A stretch of DNA of 64,000 nucleotides from Berberis thunbergii (GCA_003290165.1 QNQO01002099.1:62001-126000); one strand, 5' to 3'; shown: positions 10,660 to 23,790, counted from the first letter of the stretch. The notes: generated from the letters alone by a model not told the origin. Numbers and translations: made by a program.

Positions 10660-12604
10660 TCCTTTATGGACTTGGGAGAGGAGTGAAAGATTCCAATACT
10701 ATTTTACAAGCCCGACTTGGTTGACTCATTTCAAGAGGATTATTTTTATTTGTGCGCGTTATTTTATCATTTTATTTTGTTTCCAGCCATCCAAATCTAG
10801 ATCTATAACTACTTAATTTGGACACCATTTAACATGTCTCATCTTTTGCGATCATCATAATCATCAAAGCTTGTTTTCAATACTTTCGAAATTTCTCATC
10901 TTTTGCAATACCACAAAAAAAAAAAATTATAGGAAATCCATTGTTCGTGATACACAGCATTTTTTTTTTTGCTTTTTGGTTAATTAGCTTTAAGGGGGTA
11001 TTTTAACTTAACATACCTTCTCATGGTAGATCAAATTAAAAACAACGTACAAGTTATTTTGATGCCCAGCCATTGGTGAAACGATAATATTATCAGCATT
11101 ATTGTCAACTAGGTTCTCAACACGTACATACACCGAAAATAATTCAGTGACCATTCTGATCACAGCTCACCTATATGCATGTTGAGTGATTTTCATTCTG
11201 AGGAGGGTGGACGGTGGGCCTTTCCTCACTCTCTCAAATTTCTTATGCATGTTTCATGTATTTGGCAAGAAAAAAATTCTAAATGGCGAGAAAATGGGGG
11301 TGAGTGTGACCGTTCATCCCCTTAAAATGCATGCATGTGTCCCTATACCTTTGCGAATTTCGAAAAAGATGATTCATAATACTTATCCCTCACCCCTTTC
11401 CTCAGAAGGGCTGATCTGGCAAATCAATCAAAAAAATCCATCATGTCTCTTAATTGGTAGCCGATTTGACTGACCAATTACATAAAAATACAAACAAGCA
11501 TAATTTCTTGGCCTACCACCGTCAGTCCCTCCCTCCCGCCACATTTGAACATGTAACAATTTCTTTCCTGAGTGAGGCTACCTGTCGAGGGAGTGGGGAA
11601 GTGGGCGAGGAAATCAGTGAGAGAGCGTCCATACCCCTGGAATGCACGCATAAAATCTGATGACATGCACGTTCTTGTGGTTCTCCATTATTGTTTATAC
11701 GACACTTCAATCAAAATTTCTTAGAAATGTTTTTGAAGATGTAGATAGTTTTAGGCGTGGCATATATAATTCCAATCTGTACAAAAGTCATTGCTCATCA
11801 ACCACGTGGATCAGTCCAATTGCCAAAATTTTATTCGATTGTTACACACGAAAAAGGGCTAAGATTTTTACTAGTGATAATGGCATGAAAGAACATAATA
11901 CAGAAGCAAGACATGGCTTCAAATGTGTTTAGATATGTCCTGATTTTGATAATCTTAAATCTATAAAAATGAGTAGTCAGGGACCATCGTTTTGGTGGCC
12001 GAAGGGACTCTAATGCTTAAGTCAAATATCGATGTAAGGAAGAGTGAAGACAATATATAAATTGTAATGTGTATCCGTACATTTCTTTTTCCTTTCACCT
12101 ATCTTTTATAGCGAGTGTTCCTTCATAAATTGTCCCTGTGATCCAAGGCGTGATGGAGGAAGGAGATCTCGCATAAGATTTTACTTGTGCATGATTGAAT
12201 CCCTTCGACACTTGGCTCTGTTAGGACCTAATGCTTGATTAAACAAGAGTTGATTTCGTGCGAGTGGATCTTGGGCATGTGGCAACTCTGATATCTGTGA
12301 ACCATATTGTCCTAGGCCAAGCCCTAAGATTCGTGTATCTTGAGTTGGCGTGTTTCGGGCCTAGGGACCTAACTTATGGGCTAAACAACGGTTTGCAAAT
12401 GGGTCCGCTTGGGATTGCTCTAGAGTCTTTCAAATGATAGGGTTAGCCCATGCCACATGTACAGCTGTGATCGAGCAATTGTTTGATGTCTCATTAGCTT
12501 CTCTTCATCTAGGGGAAATCTTGGTATAAACTTCAATCTTGGTGTTATTAAGTTTGAACTTTGGGCTAGCAGGGTTGAAATTATCTAAACTGTTTTAACG
12601 CTAC
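10660..12604. other. Intergenic, no gene seen
   Basis: Contains the distal promoter of SDR copy B and AT-rich filler. Around 11180-11670 there is a less AT-rich patch with several short open frames in both directions (62-95 codons) that match nothing I know. I see no exon structure. Confidence 0.45.
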
Positions 12605-13223
12605 TGATAATACACCAGACCGTCCTATAATCTACCACATACACGTGGCATGATGATCTCGTCAACAGAATGGACAGGGCCCAAATAAGTGTCTAATCTG
12701 ATCCAACCCAAAAGATATAGAACCAAGCCCAGATCACTCCAAACCCACGGAGGCAAGTATATGAGAATTGGACCCAAGCAACCAGGCTCTTTCCAGATCG
12801 TAAGTCAAATGGTCAAACCCAGAACCTGTAAAACCAAATAAGGCAAGTATAAGAGTTTGACCTAAGACAGGCAGGCCGGTAATGCATTGATTCATACTAG
12901 GAACAATCATTAGAGTATAAGTCGTGAATGAAAACTCTCTAACATTGACAACTCTCAACAAGGAAATAATGATCTCTAACAGATATCTTTTCTTAAATCA
13001 CGTCACTAAATGCATGGCCAAACAAAGACTCTTGCATGATAAATAGATAACAAGGTTGAGGAACTAAGGTACCTATAGAACCTTAATCTCAAGCAATACA
13101 CCCTTCTCTACACCTTGTCTGACTTTTGCATTGGAGTGTCATCGGCCGCTACGACGGTGATATTTGGCTCACCTTTGTTCCTTGTGAGGGTCAAAGTCAA
13201 GGAGAATGTAAACTGATCTATCA
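12605..13223 (+). repeat. 5' LTR of retrotransposon 1
   Basis: 619-bp LTR, TG..CA, aligned over its length with 29734-30336. Shared segments include CACGTGGCATGATGATCTCG, AATGCATTGA/AATGCACTGA and GTGTCATCGGCCGC. It is followed by the primer-binding site at about 13225-13243. Confidence 0.85.
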
Positions 13224-13302
13224 ATTTGGCACCGTCCGTGGGGAACGACGAAGTTCCTAAGTTACAAGAAATAAAACCCTTTTATTACATTCAAAAAATA
13301 AA

Positions 13303-14660
13303 ATGATAGCTACAAGATCTTGTACTAATGGTGAGATTATCGAGCCTTCAAACGCTCGAGCCGACACCAGCTCCAGGGGTGCCAGCCACAAGGGGAGAAC
13401 TGCCCCGGGCCCCATGCCAGTTGCAGCCATAACCAACTTTGGGATGGATCAGTTATTTTCCCAAGTGCAACAGATTGCTCGAGTAGTAGAGATGCTTGCT
13501 CATCAAAATCCACCACCTGCAGGTGGTGACGGGGAGGCGAAAAGGACCTTGTCTCTGCAAGAGAATAAAGAGCCTGTCAGGAAAGCCACAATGTCTATTC
13601 TAGTTCTCAAGGGACTAAGAACAGCAGGAATCAAGTGATCAGAGCGATCCATGGAAACTATACATCTAAGGTTGACAAGCCCAATACACAAAATCCCTTC
13701 CGGCTTGGAGCCACCAATCCGGATGTGTTGTACAACCTCATTGTCCCCCCGTTCATGGATCATATCATGCATGCGCCACTACCTAAGAAGATCAACCCCC
13801 CAAAGCTGGAGTTCTATGACGGGACAACTGATCTATCTGACCACCTAAACCATTACCATCACATGATGGCGTTGAAAGAATGATCTGAAACAGTCATGTG
13901 CCAAACATTTCCCACCAGCCTGAAGAAAGCAGCGTTGACTTGGTTTCACAGTCTTCCTCCAAGGTTTATTGACTCGTTTCAGACGCTGCCCAAAGCGTGT
14001 ATCACCCGCATTGTCGGCAACCAGGGGGTCAGGAAGGGTTCACACCACTTGCTCGGCCTCAAGCAAAAGCCAAATGAAACACTGAAAGAGTATGTTACCC
14101 GCCTCAATGATGAATTAACCATGATTGATGAGTGCAGCGACAACACCTCAATTATGGCCTTCACTTCAGGCTTAAGGGGAGGCCAATTCTATAACTTCCT
14201 GGCCCTGGAGCCTCCGACAGATACGGCAGACTTGTTAAAGAGTGCTCACAAGTACATCACTCTTGAGGAGATATGGGCCGCCAAAAGGGGGGAGAAAGCG
14301 AGAAGAAATATTTTTCTAGCTCTCGAGATAAGAAGGAAATAAAAGGATGCGGAGTGACAGTAAACTTGACTCTAGCTGGACGAGGCAAGAAAAAACCTCT
14401 AACTTCATCGGATCCAGATCTTACACTCCCCTCAACGCCAGCTTGTCCAACATCCTCAATACCATTAAAAATTTGAAAAAAGTGAAGTGGCATTCCAAAC
14501 TCTGAGGAGATCTATCCCTGGGAAACAATAGCAAATATTGTTCTTTTCACAAAGACAATAGCCACGACATTGAAGACTGTAAGAATCTCATAAACGATAT
14601 TGAGTAATGGATCAAGAAGGGAAAACTCATAGAAATCCTAAGCCCAAATAAGAAACAGGG
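13303..14660 (+). pseudogene. gag of retrotransposon 1 (broken)
   Basis: Capsid-type gag. The retrotransposon gag domain is recognisable from about 13780 (PPKLEFYDGTTDLSDHL) through 13896-14342 (AALTWFHSLPP, then LKQKPNETLKEYVTRLNDE). A zinc-knuckle-like CSFHKDNSHDIEDC follows near 14540. Stop codons and frame changes break it into at least three pieces (for example TGA after MMALKE at 13881). No functional capsid protein is expected. Confidence 0.75.
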
Positions 14661-14895
14661 CCGAGAGAAGGAAAGAGAAGAAGTCATAAAAATATAGAAG
14701 AAAAGGCGGCCGACATCATATATGTATTGCACGGGGTATGTTCGGAAGGCGTGCAATCCAACAAATCCCGAAAGAGGACGTTTCGCGAGATGCGGACTCA
14801 GTCCACCTATGAAGATCAACAAGTACAATATGCTCGTGTTCAGAGCCCAAGCCCGTCACTGACATTCACGGACAAAAATCTCCAAGGCGTCCACT

Positions 14896-17271
14896 CGCCT
14901 CATAATGACACCATGGTTATCTCAGTCTTGGGAAGTGAAGAGATCCATGGTAAACACAGGGAGCTCCCTGAATGTTTTATTCCTCAATGTGTTCCGCAGC
15001 ATGCAATTGATAGATAATAACTTGATACCCGCTAGTAACCCCCATGATAACGTTTAGCGGGGAGAAATGCTTTTTCGCCATGAAGATTGGGCTGACAGTA
15101 GATAGTGGCGGGAGAGCTACAACTGCAGAAAGTCCTATTCCAGGAGTTCATGGTGGTTGATGCCCCCATCCACTTACAATATCATCTTGGGAAGGCATTG
15201 GCTTCATCAAATGGAGACAGTAGTTTTCACTTTGCATCAATGCATCAAATACCTACCACTTATGAGATAGGGACCATTCGAGGAGACCAGCCATCTGCAA
15301 GAGACTGCCACCATGCAACATTAAAGCAACTGGACAGCTAGCAATCACAATCTGGGCTCGTGGCTAGGACATTTCAGAGCCTAGGCCCATAAATGGAGGA
15401 AGAGTCTCCCCGCTCGAATAATAAGGCTCCGGTCAGTCCGAGGGAAAGATCGAATGTCGGCCAGCCAGAGGAGGAGTCGGTCAAGGTCTACCTTGAAAGC
15501 CCTGATAACAACATAATCGACCAGATAGGTTCCCACATGAGCAAAGCATTGGCAGAACGGCTGATAAAGCTGTTGAAGGATAATCAAGACATCTCCACCT
15601 GGATGATGTCGGACATGGTAGGGATCGACCCCTCCGTGATCACCCGTCGACTGGAAGTTGACCCTGAGCGAAAATCAATCAGGCAGAAGAACAAACCAAT
15701 GGCCCCCAAACGAAATTAGATCATCAACGAAGAGGTACAAAGGCTACTTAATGCTGACATGATTAAAGAATCACGATACCCAGACTGGCTAGCGAATACC
15801 GCCTTGGTGAAAAATAAGAATGGGAAGTGGAGAGTCTGTGTGGATTACACAAACCTGAACAAGGCTTGTCTGAATGACAACTTTTCACTTCCTCACATTG
15901 ATCAAATTATGGATGCCACGTCCGGACACAACCTTCTAAACTTCATGGACGCTTATTCCAGATATAAATGCACCCCCTGACCAAGAGAAAACCTCATTCA
16001 TAAATGAAAAATGGATATATTGCTATCAGGTGATGTCGTACAATCAGAAAAATGCGGGAACAACGTATCAACGACTAGCAAACCGGATGTTCAAGGAGCA
16101 GATTGGTAGAAGCATGGAGGTTTATATAGACAACATGCTAGTCAAAAGTCTCCGCAGTCCAGATCACACACCGACTTTCTTGAAGCATTCAGTCAACTCC
16201 ACAAGTATTAGATGAAGCTCAATCCACATAAATGCACCTTTGGGGTTGAGTCAGGCAAATTTTTGGGTTACATAGTGAACCGAAGAGGGTTAGAGGTTGT
16301 TACGAAGCAGATTCAGGCTCTTCTCAATATGAATTCTCCAACCTCCGTTGAGAAAGTTCAGATCCTTACTGGGAGGGTGGCAGCACTCAACAGGTTCATT
16401 TCCGACAAATGCCTCACTTTTTTCAAAATTATCAGAGGAAACAAAGGGTTCAAATGGGATGAAGAGTACGAACAAGTCTTTCAAAGCCTGAAAGCGTATA
16501 TGGAAAGTACGGGGTTACTCTCGAAACCGATACCAGGAGACATTTTACCTGTACCTATCCATTTCAAAGCATGTTGTCATTTCAGTCCTAGTCCGAAATG
16601 ATAAGGGAATACAGAGACCAGTGTACTACGTCAGCAAAACCTTCGTGGAAGCGGAGGCAAACTGCTAAGACCTAGAAAAGTTAGCCTTGGCACTAGTCAT
16701 CTCTTCCAGGAAGTTGCGGCCCTTTTTCCAGTCCCACTTTATAGTTGTCTTAACTAAACATCAACTCTGCACGATACTTCACAAACCTAAGTTTTCATGC
16801 AAGATGGTTAAATGGACAATTGAATTAGGGCAGTTTGATATCAACTACACCCTAATAACAGCCATCAAAGCTCAAGCGTTGGCAAAGTTCATCGCCAAAC
16901 TTACGGGCGGTGGAGAATAGGAATCAGATGACTAGGAACAAAAGTTAGATGACCAGGGATGGGTCCTACACTGTGACAAATCATCCACAGTTAATGGAAG
17001 TGGAGCTACAGTCACTCTTAACTTTTCCGGCGGGGTGACCCTAGAGAAAGCAGTCAGGTTTGACTTCCCCGCCTCTAACAATGAAGCAGAGTATGAGGCC
17101 CTCTTGTTCAGCCTAAAGTTCGCCAAGGGGATCGAAGTATACAAACTGATTGCGTACAGCGACTCCCGTCTGGTAGTGAACCAAGTTAAATGGGAGTTCA
17201 ACAGCAAAGATCCCAAAATGTTGATTTACTGCGAGAAAGTGATTAAAACCATAAGCAGATTAAAAGGTTAG
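14896..17271 (+). pseudogene. Protease, reverse transcriptase and RNase H region of retrotransposon 1
   Basis: The protease motif appears near 14950 as VNTGSS, where the catalytic Asp is replaced by Asn. RT follows: WRVCVDYTNLNKA (from about 15828), FMDAYSRY, and a YIDN box at 16123-16134 where YIDD is expected. RNase H remnants run to about 16915. A second, archaeal-type RNase H (about 16940-17271) keeps NNEAEYEALL and YSDSRLVVNQVK. Several stops and frameshifts separate these blocks (TAG at 15718, TGA at 15978). Two catalytic losses mark it as long dead. Confidence 0.75.
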
Positions 17272-18203
17272 AGCTTCAGCGATGTCCCAGAGAGGACAAT
17301 AAAAAGTTTGTCGCATTAGCAAAAAAGGCATCACCTATGATTGAGACCGTAGGCGAGCTCATTGAGTTCTAAGAAAAATTAGGTCTAGAAGAAGAAAAAT
17401 CCAATAATGCATGTGCAACGGGCGAAGAGACGAGTTGGATGAACGAAGTCTTCCCAACGAAGAAGACAGAAGCCAACAGGCTCAAAAATAGGACAGCGTG
17501 GTACACTCTCCTTAATGACAAACTGTACAGAGAGTCAGCCACTGGACCTCTTTTTCGATGCCTGACCAACTCAGAGGCGGACTACGTTCTTAGGGAAATT
17601 CATGAGGGAATATGTGGGAATCACCCAGGTGAGAAAACTCTGGACCACAAGGCTCTAACCTTAGGGTACTATTGGTCGAAGATTCAACAAGACGCCAAGG
17701 ACAGTCCAAAAATGCAACAAATTCAGAGGTTTGCTCCATACATGCACATGCCCACTCAGCCCTTGACTCCAATGACTAGCCCATAGCCTTTCGTACATTA
17801 GAGAATGGACATTTTGGGTCACTCCTTATCTCCGCCAAAAATAGGTTCCTCTTTGTAGCTGTAGATTACTTTACCAAATGGGTTGAAGTGGAACCTTTGA
17901 CCAAGATAGGTGAAAATCAAATTGAGAATTTCATATGGGCATCCCCAGGACACTAGTCAGTGACAATGAGACTCAGTTTGAAGGCATAAAGGTTAAAAAA
18001 ACTATGTGATAACCTTAGCATTAGCCACCACTACTCCTCACCAGGGCACCCTCAAGCTAATGGACAGGCGAAATTCACCAATATAGGACCATTTTGGAAG
18101 CACTCAAAAGAAAATTTGATGCGGCCAAAGGCCTGTGGGTGTCAAAACTACAAGGAATCATCTGGGCATATCGAACCACCAAGAGAACCTCTACTAAGAA
18201 AAC

Positions 18204-19214
18204 TAGGGTTGAAAATTGAACCGAAATTTATGGTTTCAAATTTTTCAAAACTGAAACCGATCCGAAGATTTAATAAATGGAACAGCGTGATTCGATTTCG
18301 ATCAGTTTGTCAGTTTCGTCAATTTACTATTCACAGATGATGCACAGTTGAAACAGATCTGAAAGACAGCAACAAGTAGGAGAACCGTCAACTTCATCGC
18401 CTTATCCTCCAACCTCCTATATGACGCCTCCTCCAACCAAATCCACGTCTTTGACCTTACCAACTTCACTCACCTCCACTCCTTCACCTCCCCCACCACA
18501 TTCAGCTCTGTCAAGTCCCTATCCTTCTCCAATAACCGCCTATTCACCGCTCACCAAGGTGCCAAGATTTGTGTCTGGAAAATTACAACCAACCCAATAA
18601 ACCACCAACACAAATTGGTCACCACCCTCCCAAGCTACAATTATAGTTTCTGAGTTATAAGAAGGACCCATTTTGGTAGTGGAAGGGAAGAGAAAAAGAA
18701 AATGCCATAAAACAGGGAGTGTTTGGTTGGTTAGTATAATATTGTTTACAGCTTTAACAACAAAAGAAATATATAAAGCCAACCAAACAGATCCAATTCT
18801 AACAAATAGAAAGACGAAACAAAAAAAAACATACAGGATGGAATCCTGAGAATGGAAATACACCTCAATGCTTTCTCTTTCTCCCAATTTACTTTTTATC
18901 TCGAAATAAAATACAGTAATCCTCAATATACTTTCACCTTTTTAATAAGTTGTCTCCTTATCCCAATTTACTTTTTTTTTATCATGATTGAAGTAAAATA
19001 AAGTAAGCTTTAATATACTCTCATTTTTTCAAATTCAAAAGTAATCACGCATTTTATATTATATATATAGGATATCAATCGATTCTTTTTAATTTACTTC
19101 AAAACCAAAAAATGAAGCGAAAATATCTTCTATAAGAAATCGAATCGAAAGCGTAAAAAACTTAACCGAAATTATCGGTTTGGTTCGGTTCGATTGGTTA
19201 TTTGTTCAACCCTA
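18204..19214. mobile_element. hAT-like Pack element carrying a host gene fragment
   Basis: A 1011-bp element starting TAGGGTTGAA and ending TTCAACCCTA, a 10-bp inverted repeat with longer subterminal similarity (ATTGAACCGAA and TTCGGTTCGATT). Flanks AAGAAAAC (18196-18203) and GGGAAAAC (19215-19222) are an 8-bp target duplication with two changes, as hAT transposases make. Dropping the element plus one flank copy brings the interrupted integrase frame back into register. It encodes no transposase. Its interior holds a captured WD40-protein fragment (18387-18653). A 351-bp relative without cargo lies at 25525-25875. Confidence 0.8.
18387..18653 (+). pseudogene. Captured WD40-repeat fragment (JINGUBANG-like)
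   Basis: An 88-codon frame without its own Met reads as consecutive WD40 blades. NQIHVFDLTNFTHLHSF is one blade end. VKSLSFSNNRLFTAHQGAKI followed by VWKI is the next, then HKLVTTLP. The HQ..KI.VWK..HKLV.TLP pattern is characteristic of plant JINGUBANG-like WD40 proteins as I know the family. The frame ends at TGA 18651-18653 just after LPS, where the family would continue with further blades. It is C-rich and T-rich on this strand, unlike the AT-rich hAT arms on either side. No intact parent gene is in the window. Confidence 0.7.
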
Positions 19215-19689
19215 GGGAAAACATCGTTCACTCTAGATTACGAATCAGAAGCAATAATCCCAGTAGAGCTAGTATTGCCAACATTCAGAACGGAAGAGTT
19301 CAGGTTGGATGACAATGATGAAGTTTTGCGCATCAGACTAGAAAAACATTAAGGAACCAGAAGCGAACAAGTTGGGAAGGACCCACAAAATGACTAAGGT
19401 CAACAAGTCAAGTACATATAGGTTAGAAAACACGAACGGTGAAGGCCTTAAGCGGCTATGGAATGTAGAGCGCCTAAAGAAATACTATCAATAAATTCAA
19501 GGTATTTGTTTTACTAAAATTTCAATTTTGTTCATTAAATCTGGCTGGGTATCTAGTCAATCTATTGCAATCTGATTTCAGTATCAGACTCGTTGGTCTG
19601 ACCTCCATGTCAGATCAACTATGTGAATTAAATAAGTCATGACACCTAAGTCAGACTTATACACCCAAGGCCATTTAAGTGAGATAACT

Positions 19690-20098
19690 TGTCAAGGATC
19701 ATTGTCTAAGCATAGAAAATGATGGTCAGACTTGACCAAAGTTTAGTTAGTTCATTAAAACTGATGAAGACAACTTCTAGTCCGCTCTATAGCCTAGTCC
19801 GCCAAAAGCGGACAAATATGGCCTAGAAAAGCGAGATTCTAGTCAGAGCTCATGAAACCTGATTAAGATGGTTTGCCAGGAATCATTTTCCAACCATAAA
19901 CAATGATGGCCAAACTTTGACCAAAGTTTAGTAAGTTCATTAAGACTGATAAAAACAACTTATGGTCTACTCTAATGCCTAATTCGCCAAGAGCAGACAA
20001 ATATGGCTTAGAAGGTGAAAATCTAGCCAGAGCTCATGAAGCCTAATCAAGATGACTTGTCAAGTATCATTGTTTGACTATAGACAATTGATGATACA
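19690..20098 (+). repeat. ~184-bp tandem repeats of retrotransposon 1 (left part)
   Basis: Direct repeats between integrase and the 3' LTR. Each unit carries CAATGATGG..GAACTTGACCAAAG, GACTGATGAAGACAACTT and CGCCAAGAGCGGACAAATATGG. Unit starts are near 19716 and 19900. The second retrotransposon interrupts the array at 20098/20099, and it resumes at 26094. Such 3' tandem repeats are common in Tat-lineage elements. Confidence 0.75.
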
Positions 20099-20775
20099 TA
20101 AAAACGATCACACCCCTGAGCCGTACACATGTCGTGATAATCTCAAGGAAATACGGACCCCAACATCATCCCAACACTGAACAGGCCCAAGCGGTTCTAA
20201 GCTCGCTTAATTCAGTCTGCCAGGCGGACCCAGACTCTCACAGCACGCTAGGCCCACACGTCTCACAGCTGTCCTCAATACTCGTAAGCCATCTTTAGGC
20301 AAGTATCTCAAGGATCTGCTTCGAACGAGCAACTACAGCTGCTCTTTGCTCCCAACTAGGAAGCAAACACCAAAGTATCTTCCACACATGGAAACTCCCT
20401 TCTACGAAATGTTCTTGGATTGGGAACTATTTACCGCGTATCTAGGAGCACAGAGCTAACATAGAACTTCGCTCCTATAGCACGACTCCTAATTAGAAAG
20501 GGATATCCACTAAGATTTCCTCCCTAACCTATGCCTACAATCGCCTGGTTAAACCAAGTCTCATTGCACTATAAATAAGACATGACGTTGGTAAGCTAAG
20601 GTATGCTACAAATTGTCTATTACAGCATTACACCTTCCTCAAAGCCATGTCTAATTTTAGCATCGATTTGCCAGCGGCCACCACAACGGTGGTATGTGGC
20701 TCACGTGTGCTACTTGTGCAAGTCAAAAGGTCAGTAGGAACCAGATCGAAGCAGGGAGCAAAAAACGATGCATCA
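20099..20775 (+). repeat. 5' LTR of retrotransposon 2
   Basis: 677 bp, TGATGATACA..GATGCATCA. The part from about 20413 matches the truncated 3' LTR, for example GCTACTTGTGCA, CTATAAATAAGACATGA and ACAGCATTACACC/ACAACATTACACC. It contains a CTATAAATA TATA-like motif near 20570. Confidence 0.8.
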
Positions 20776-20839
20776 GTTTGGCATCGTCCGTGGGGACGAC
20801 ATAGCTCGTAACTTTACACTAAGCGTCATCTCCTTTCAT

Positions 20840-21430
20840 AACATAGAGAGATGGTGACCACCAGGTCACGCAAGCAACGAGGAACCAAGGGACACATCCA
20901 ACACTCAGGTCATCCTTGTGTTGTATCTTTCAGCGGTTCATGCCGTGCATGGGCATCCAACTCACGGCCTCACATCGACGATAGCATCACCGAACCCCGA
21001 ATCGAATAAACAATTTCTTTTCGTGCACCACGCTCTGTCAACAATGAGGGTGCTCACATCACTGAAGCAAAGGCCTGACAAGACAATAGAAACGTGTCTA
21101 ACCCATTTTAACAGTGAGTTAACCACCATCCGCACGTGCAACGACTCAACGGTTGTTTCGACCTTCATTAACGGATTGTGAAGGAGAAAGTTTTACAATT
21201 TCTGAAGCTGGACCCTCCGACGAACATGACAGACTTGACAAAGAAAGCACGAAAATTCATTACCATGAGAGCGGAACAAAGAAGAATCGAACCCGAGGAG
21301 CCATCGGGCAACAGAATACATGTGCTTCACGAAGCACATTCAGAGTCGAAACTATTCATCAGGTCTAGAAAAAAGGCTTTACAAGGTATGAGGATCCAAG
21401 CCATACGTGGCGAACAACCGACATAACACA
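20840..21430 (+). pseudogene. gag remnant of retrotransposon 2
   Basis: Only a short gag part remains. TSLKQRPDKTIETCLTHFNSELTTI near 21056-21130 corresponds to the LKQKPNETLKEYVTRLNDE segment of element 1's gag, and FLKLDPPTNMTDLTKKARKF (21196 onward) to the next segment. Most of the capsid-coding region is deleted relative to element 1. Confidence 0.65.
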
Positions 21431-21459
21431 CTGGGAGGCGAGCTCCACCTGCGCCTCTG

Positions 21460-23790
21460 GTATTTACAGAAAAGGAGGTAAGAAGGTCCCTAGTTGATAC
21501 AAGGAGTTCGATGAACGTCTTTTTCCTCTGTACACTCCACAACATGCAGCTAGATGAAGCAACATTGAGTCTTGATGATCGTTCAGTGATCGACTTCAGT
21601 GTCGAAAAATGGTCCCCGTGGGAAGGATACAACTGACAGTAACCGCGGGAGAACAGCTAACTCATAAAACCCTGTTTCAAGAGTTCATAGTAATCGACAC
21701 GCCTTCGGTGTATAATGCAGTTCTAGGAAGACCTTGGATACACTAGATGGGAGCAACGGTTTTCACCCTGCACCAATGCGTCAAGTACCCAACGAATCAA
21801 ATGGTCAGTACATTAAAAGGGGATCAGTCGGCGACCAGAGACCGACCATCCTCAGCAAGCCGTCAATCCAACGGCCAAGACTACTCTCTGTTCAACTAGA
21901 AGCATCGTGGAAGAATGGTCGGCATCAGGTAACGAGGCACTAGTAAGCCCTCGAGGCTGACCCAATGCCAGACAACCAAAGGAAGAGACCGTTACGGCCT
22001 ACCTCGACATCCCTTAAAACAACAAAGCCATTCAGATCGGCTCCCGCCTAAGCAAGGTAGTAGCAAAGCAACTTACGGAGCTGCTACAGCAACCAAGACA
22101 TCTTCACCTAGACCATGTGCAATATGGTAGGAGATCGATCCGACGATAACCACTTATTGCCTCGAAGTTGACCCTTCAAAAAATCGGCAGACAAAATAAA
22201 AGGCATGTAGAGCCTGAAAGGAATGCAATCATAAACGACGAAGTGCGGCATCTACTCAACGCAAACATGATCAAGGAAGCACGATACCCTGATTCGCTAG
22301 CAAACACTAATCTGGTAAAAAAGAAAAATGGGAAGTGGAGAGTGTGCGTAGACTACAGTGACCTCAACAAAACCTGCCCAAAGGACAACTTCCTACTCCC
22401 CTGCTCAGTGCGTAGACGCCACTTCGAGACATGAAAACTATTTTCATGACGGAAAAAAGAATATACTGCTATAGAGTAATGCCTTTTGGCATGAAAATGC
22501 TGGAAATACTTACCAACGATTGGTCAATCGAATGTTCAAAGAATAGATCAGCAAAATATGGAAGTATACATTGATGACATGTTGGTTAAAAGCCTTCACA
22601 GCTACGACCACGAACAATATCTTTCCAAAGCATTTGACCAACTCAAAAAATACCGGATGAAACTCAACCCACAAAAGTGCACATTTGAAGCCGAGTCTAG
22701 GAAATTCTTAGGTTATATAGTAAACAAAAGGGGAATCAAGGCCGATCCTAAATAGATTCAGGCCCTTCTCGACATGAAATCTCTTACCAATATCAGAGAC
22801 ATTCAGAGCCTGACTGGGAGGGTAGCAGCACTCAACAGATTTATATCAAAGTCATCCGACAAATGCCTCTCATTCTTCAAGATACTAAGAGGAAGCAAAA
22901 GGTTTTCATGGAACGACAAATGTGAACAAGCCTTTCAAAACCTGAAAGCATACATGAGGAGTCCAGAACTACTCTCAAATCCCGCAATAGGTGAAACACT
23001 ATACTTGTACCTATCTGTTTCAAAACACGCTGTCAGTACGGCCCTCATACAAAATTACCAAGGAACCCAGAGGCTAGTGTACTACACCAGCAAACCTTCA
23101 TGGAGGAGGAAGCACACTACCCGAAACTGGAGAAGTTGGCTCTAACACTAGTCATATCCTCCAAAAACTAAGGCCTTATTTTCAGACCCACTCTATAACA
23201 GTCCTGACCAAGCATCCACTCCGCTCGGTATTAGATAAACCCGAGCTATCTGACAAGATGGTGAAGTGGTCGGTAGAACTCGAGTAGTTCAACATAAACT
23301 ATGTACCAATAACCGCCATCAAAGCCAAGGAACTCGCAAATTTCATCGTTGAATTTACTGGGAGAGAAGAGCCGAATATAAACTACCAACTCTCGAAATC
23401 AAATCTCCAAACATGGACCCTGCGCTGCGACGGATCCTCGACCGATCACACTCCGTTCCCCCAACGGTTTCACTTTCGAAAAGGCAATCAGGTTCGGCTT
23501 CCTTGCTTCAAATAATGAGGTCGAATACGAAGCACTCATGTCAAGCCCAAAGCTAGCTTAGGGATTGGCATAGATCACCTAACAGCGTACAACGACTCAA
23601 GACTGATGGTCAACCAAGTCAAAGGAGATTTCAATAGCAAAGACCCCCGCATGAGAGCCTACCACGACAAGGTACTTGGCATAATGGGCAGATTCAAAAG
23701 CTGTCAGCTCACGCAGTGCCCCCGAGACGACAACCAAAGAGCTGACGAGCTAGCAAAAAAAGCCTCAGCCTCCAAGGAAGTCTAGAGCGG
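21460..23790 (+). pseudogene. Protease, RT and RNase H region of retrotransposon 2
   Basis: Protease motif near 21494 reads VDTRSS, with Arg in place of the Gly of DTG. RT has WRVCVDYSDLNKTCPKDN (about 22339-22390), then a deletion and frameshift remove the FMDAYSGY block. The YIDD catalytic box is intact at about 22567 (EVYIDDMLVKS). RNase H (LTGRVAALNRFISKSSDK from 22809) and a second archaeal-type RNase H (about 23400-23780) follow, both with stops. It cannot encode a working polyprotein. Confidence 0.7.

Larger units (their letters stand above)
17439..19500 (+). pseudogene. Integrase of retrotransposon 1, split by a hAT insertion
   Basis: An HHCC-type N-terminal part (about 17560-17720, GNHPGEKTLDHKALTLGYYW) and a broken core (VDYFTKWVEVEPL near 17855, SDNETQFEG near 17960) are visible, with a deletion and stops between them. 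The C-terminal part is cut at 18203 by the element at 18204-19214 and resumes at 19215 (TEEFRLDDNDEVL). It ends near 19490 with a VEHLKKYYQ-like tail (VERLKKYYQ). Confidence 0.7.

Noticed and set aside
19690..20098. CRISPR-like direct repeats
   Set aside because: Units are about 184 bp head-to-tail without spacers in a plant retrotransposon; ordinary tandem repeats.
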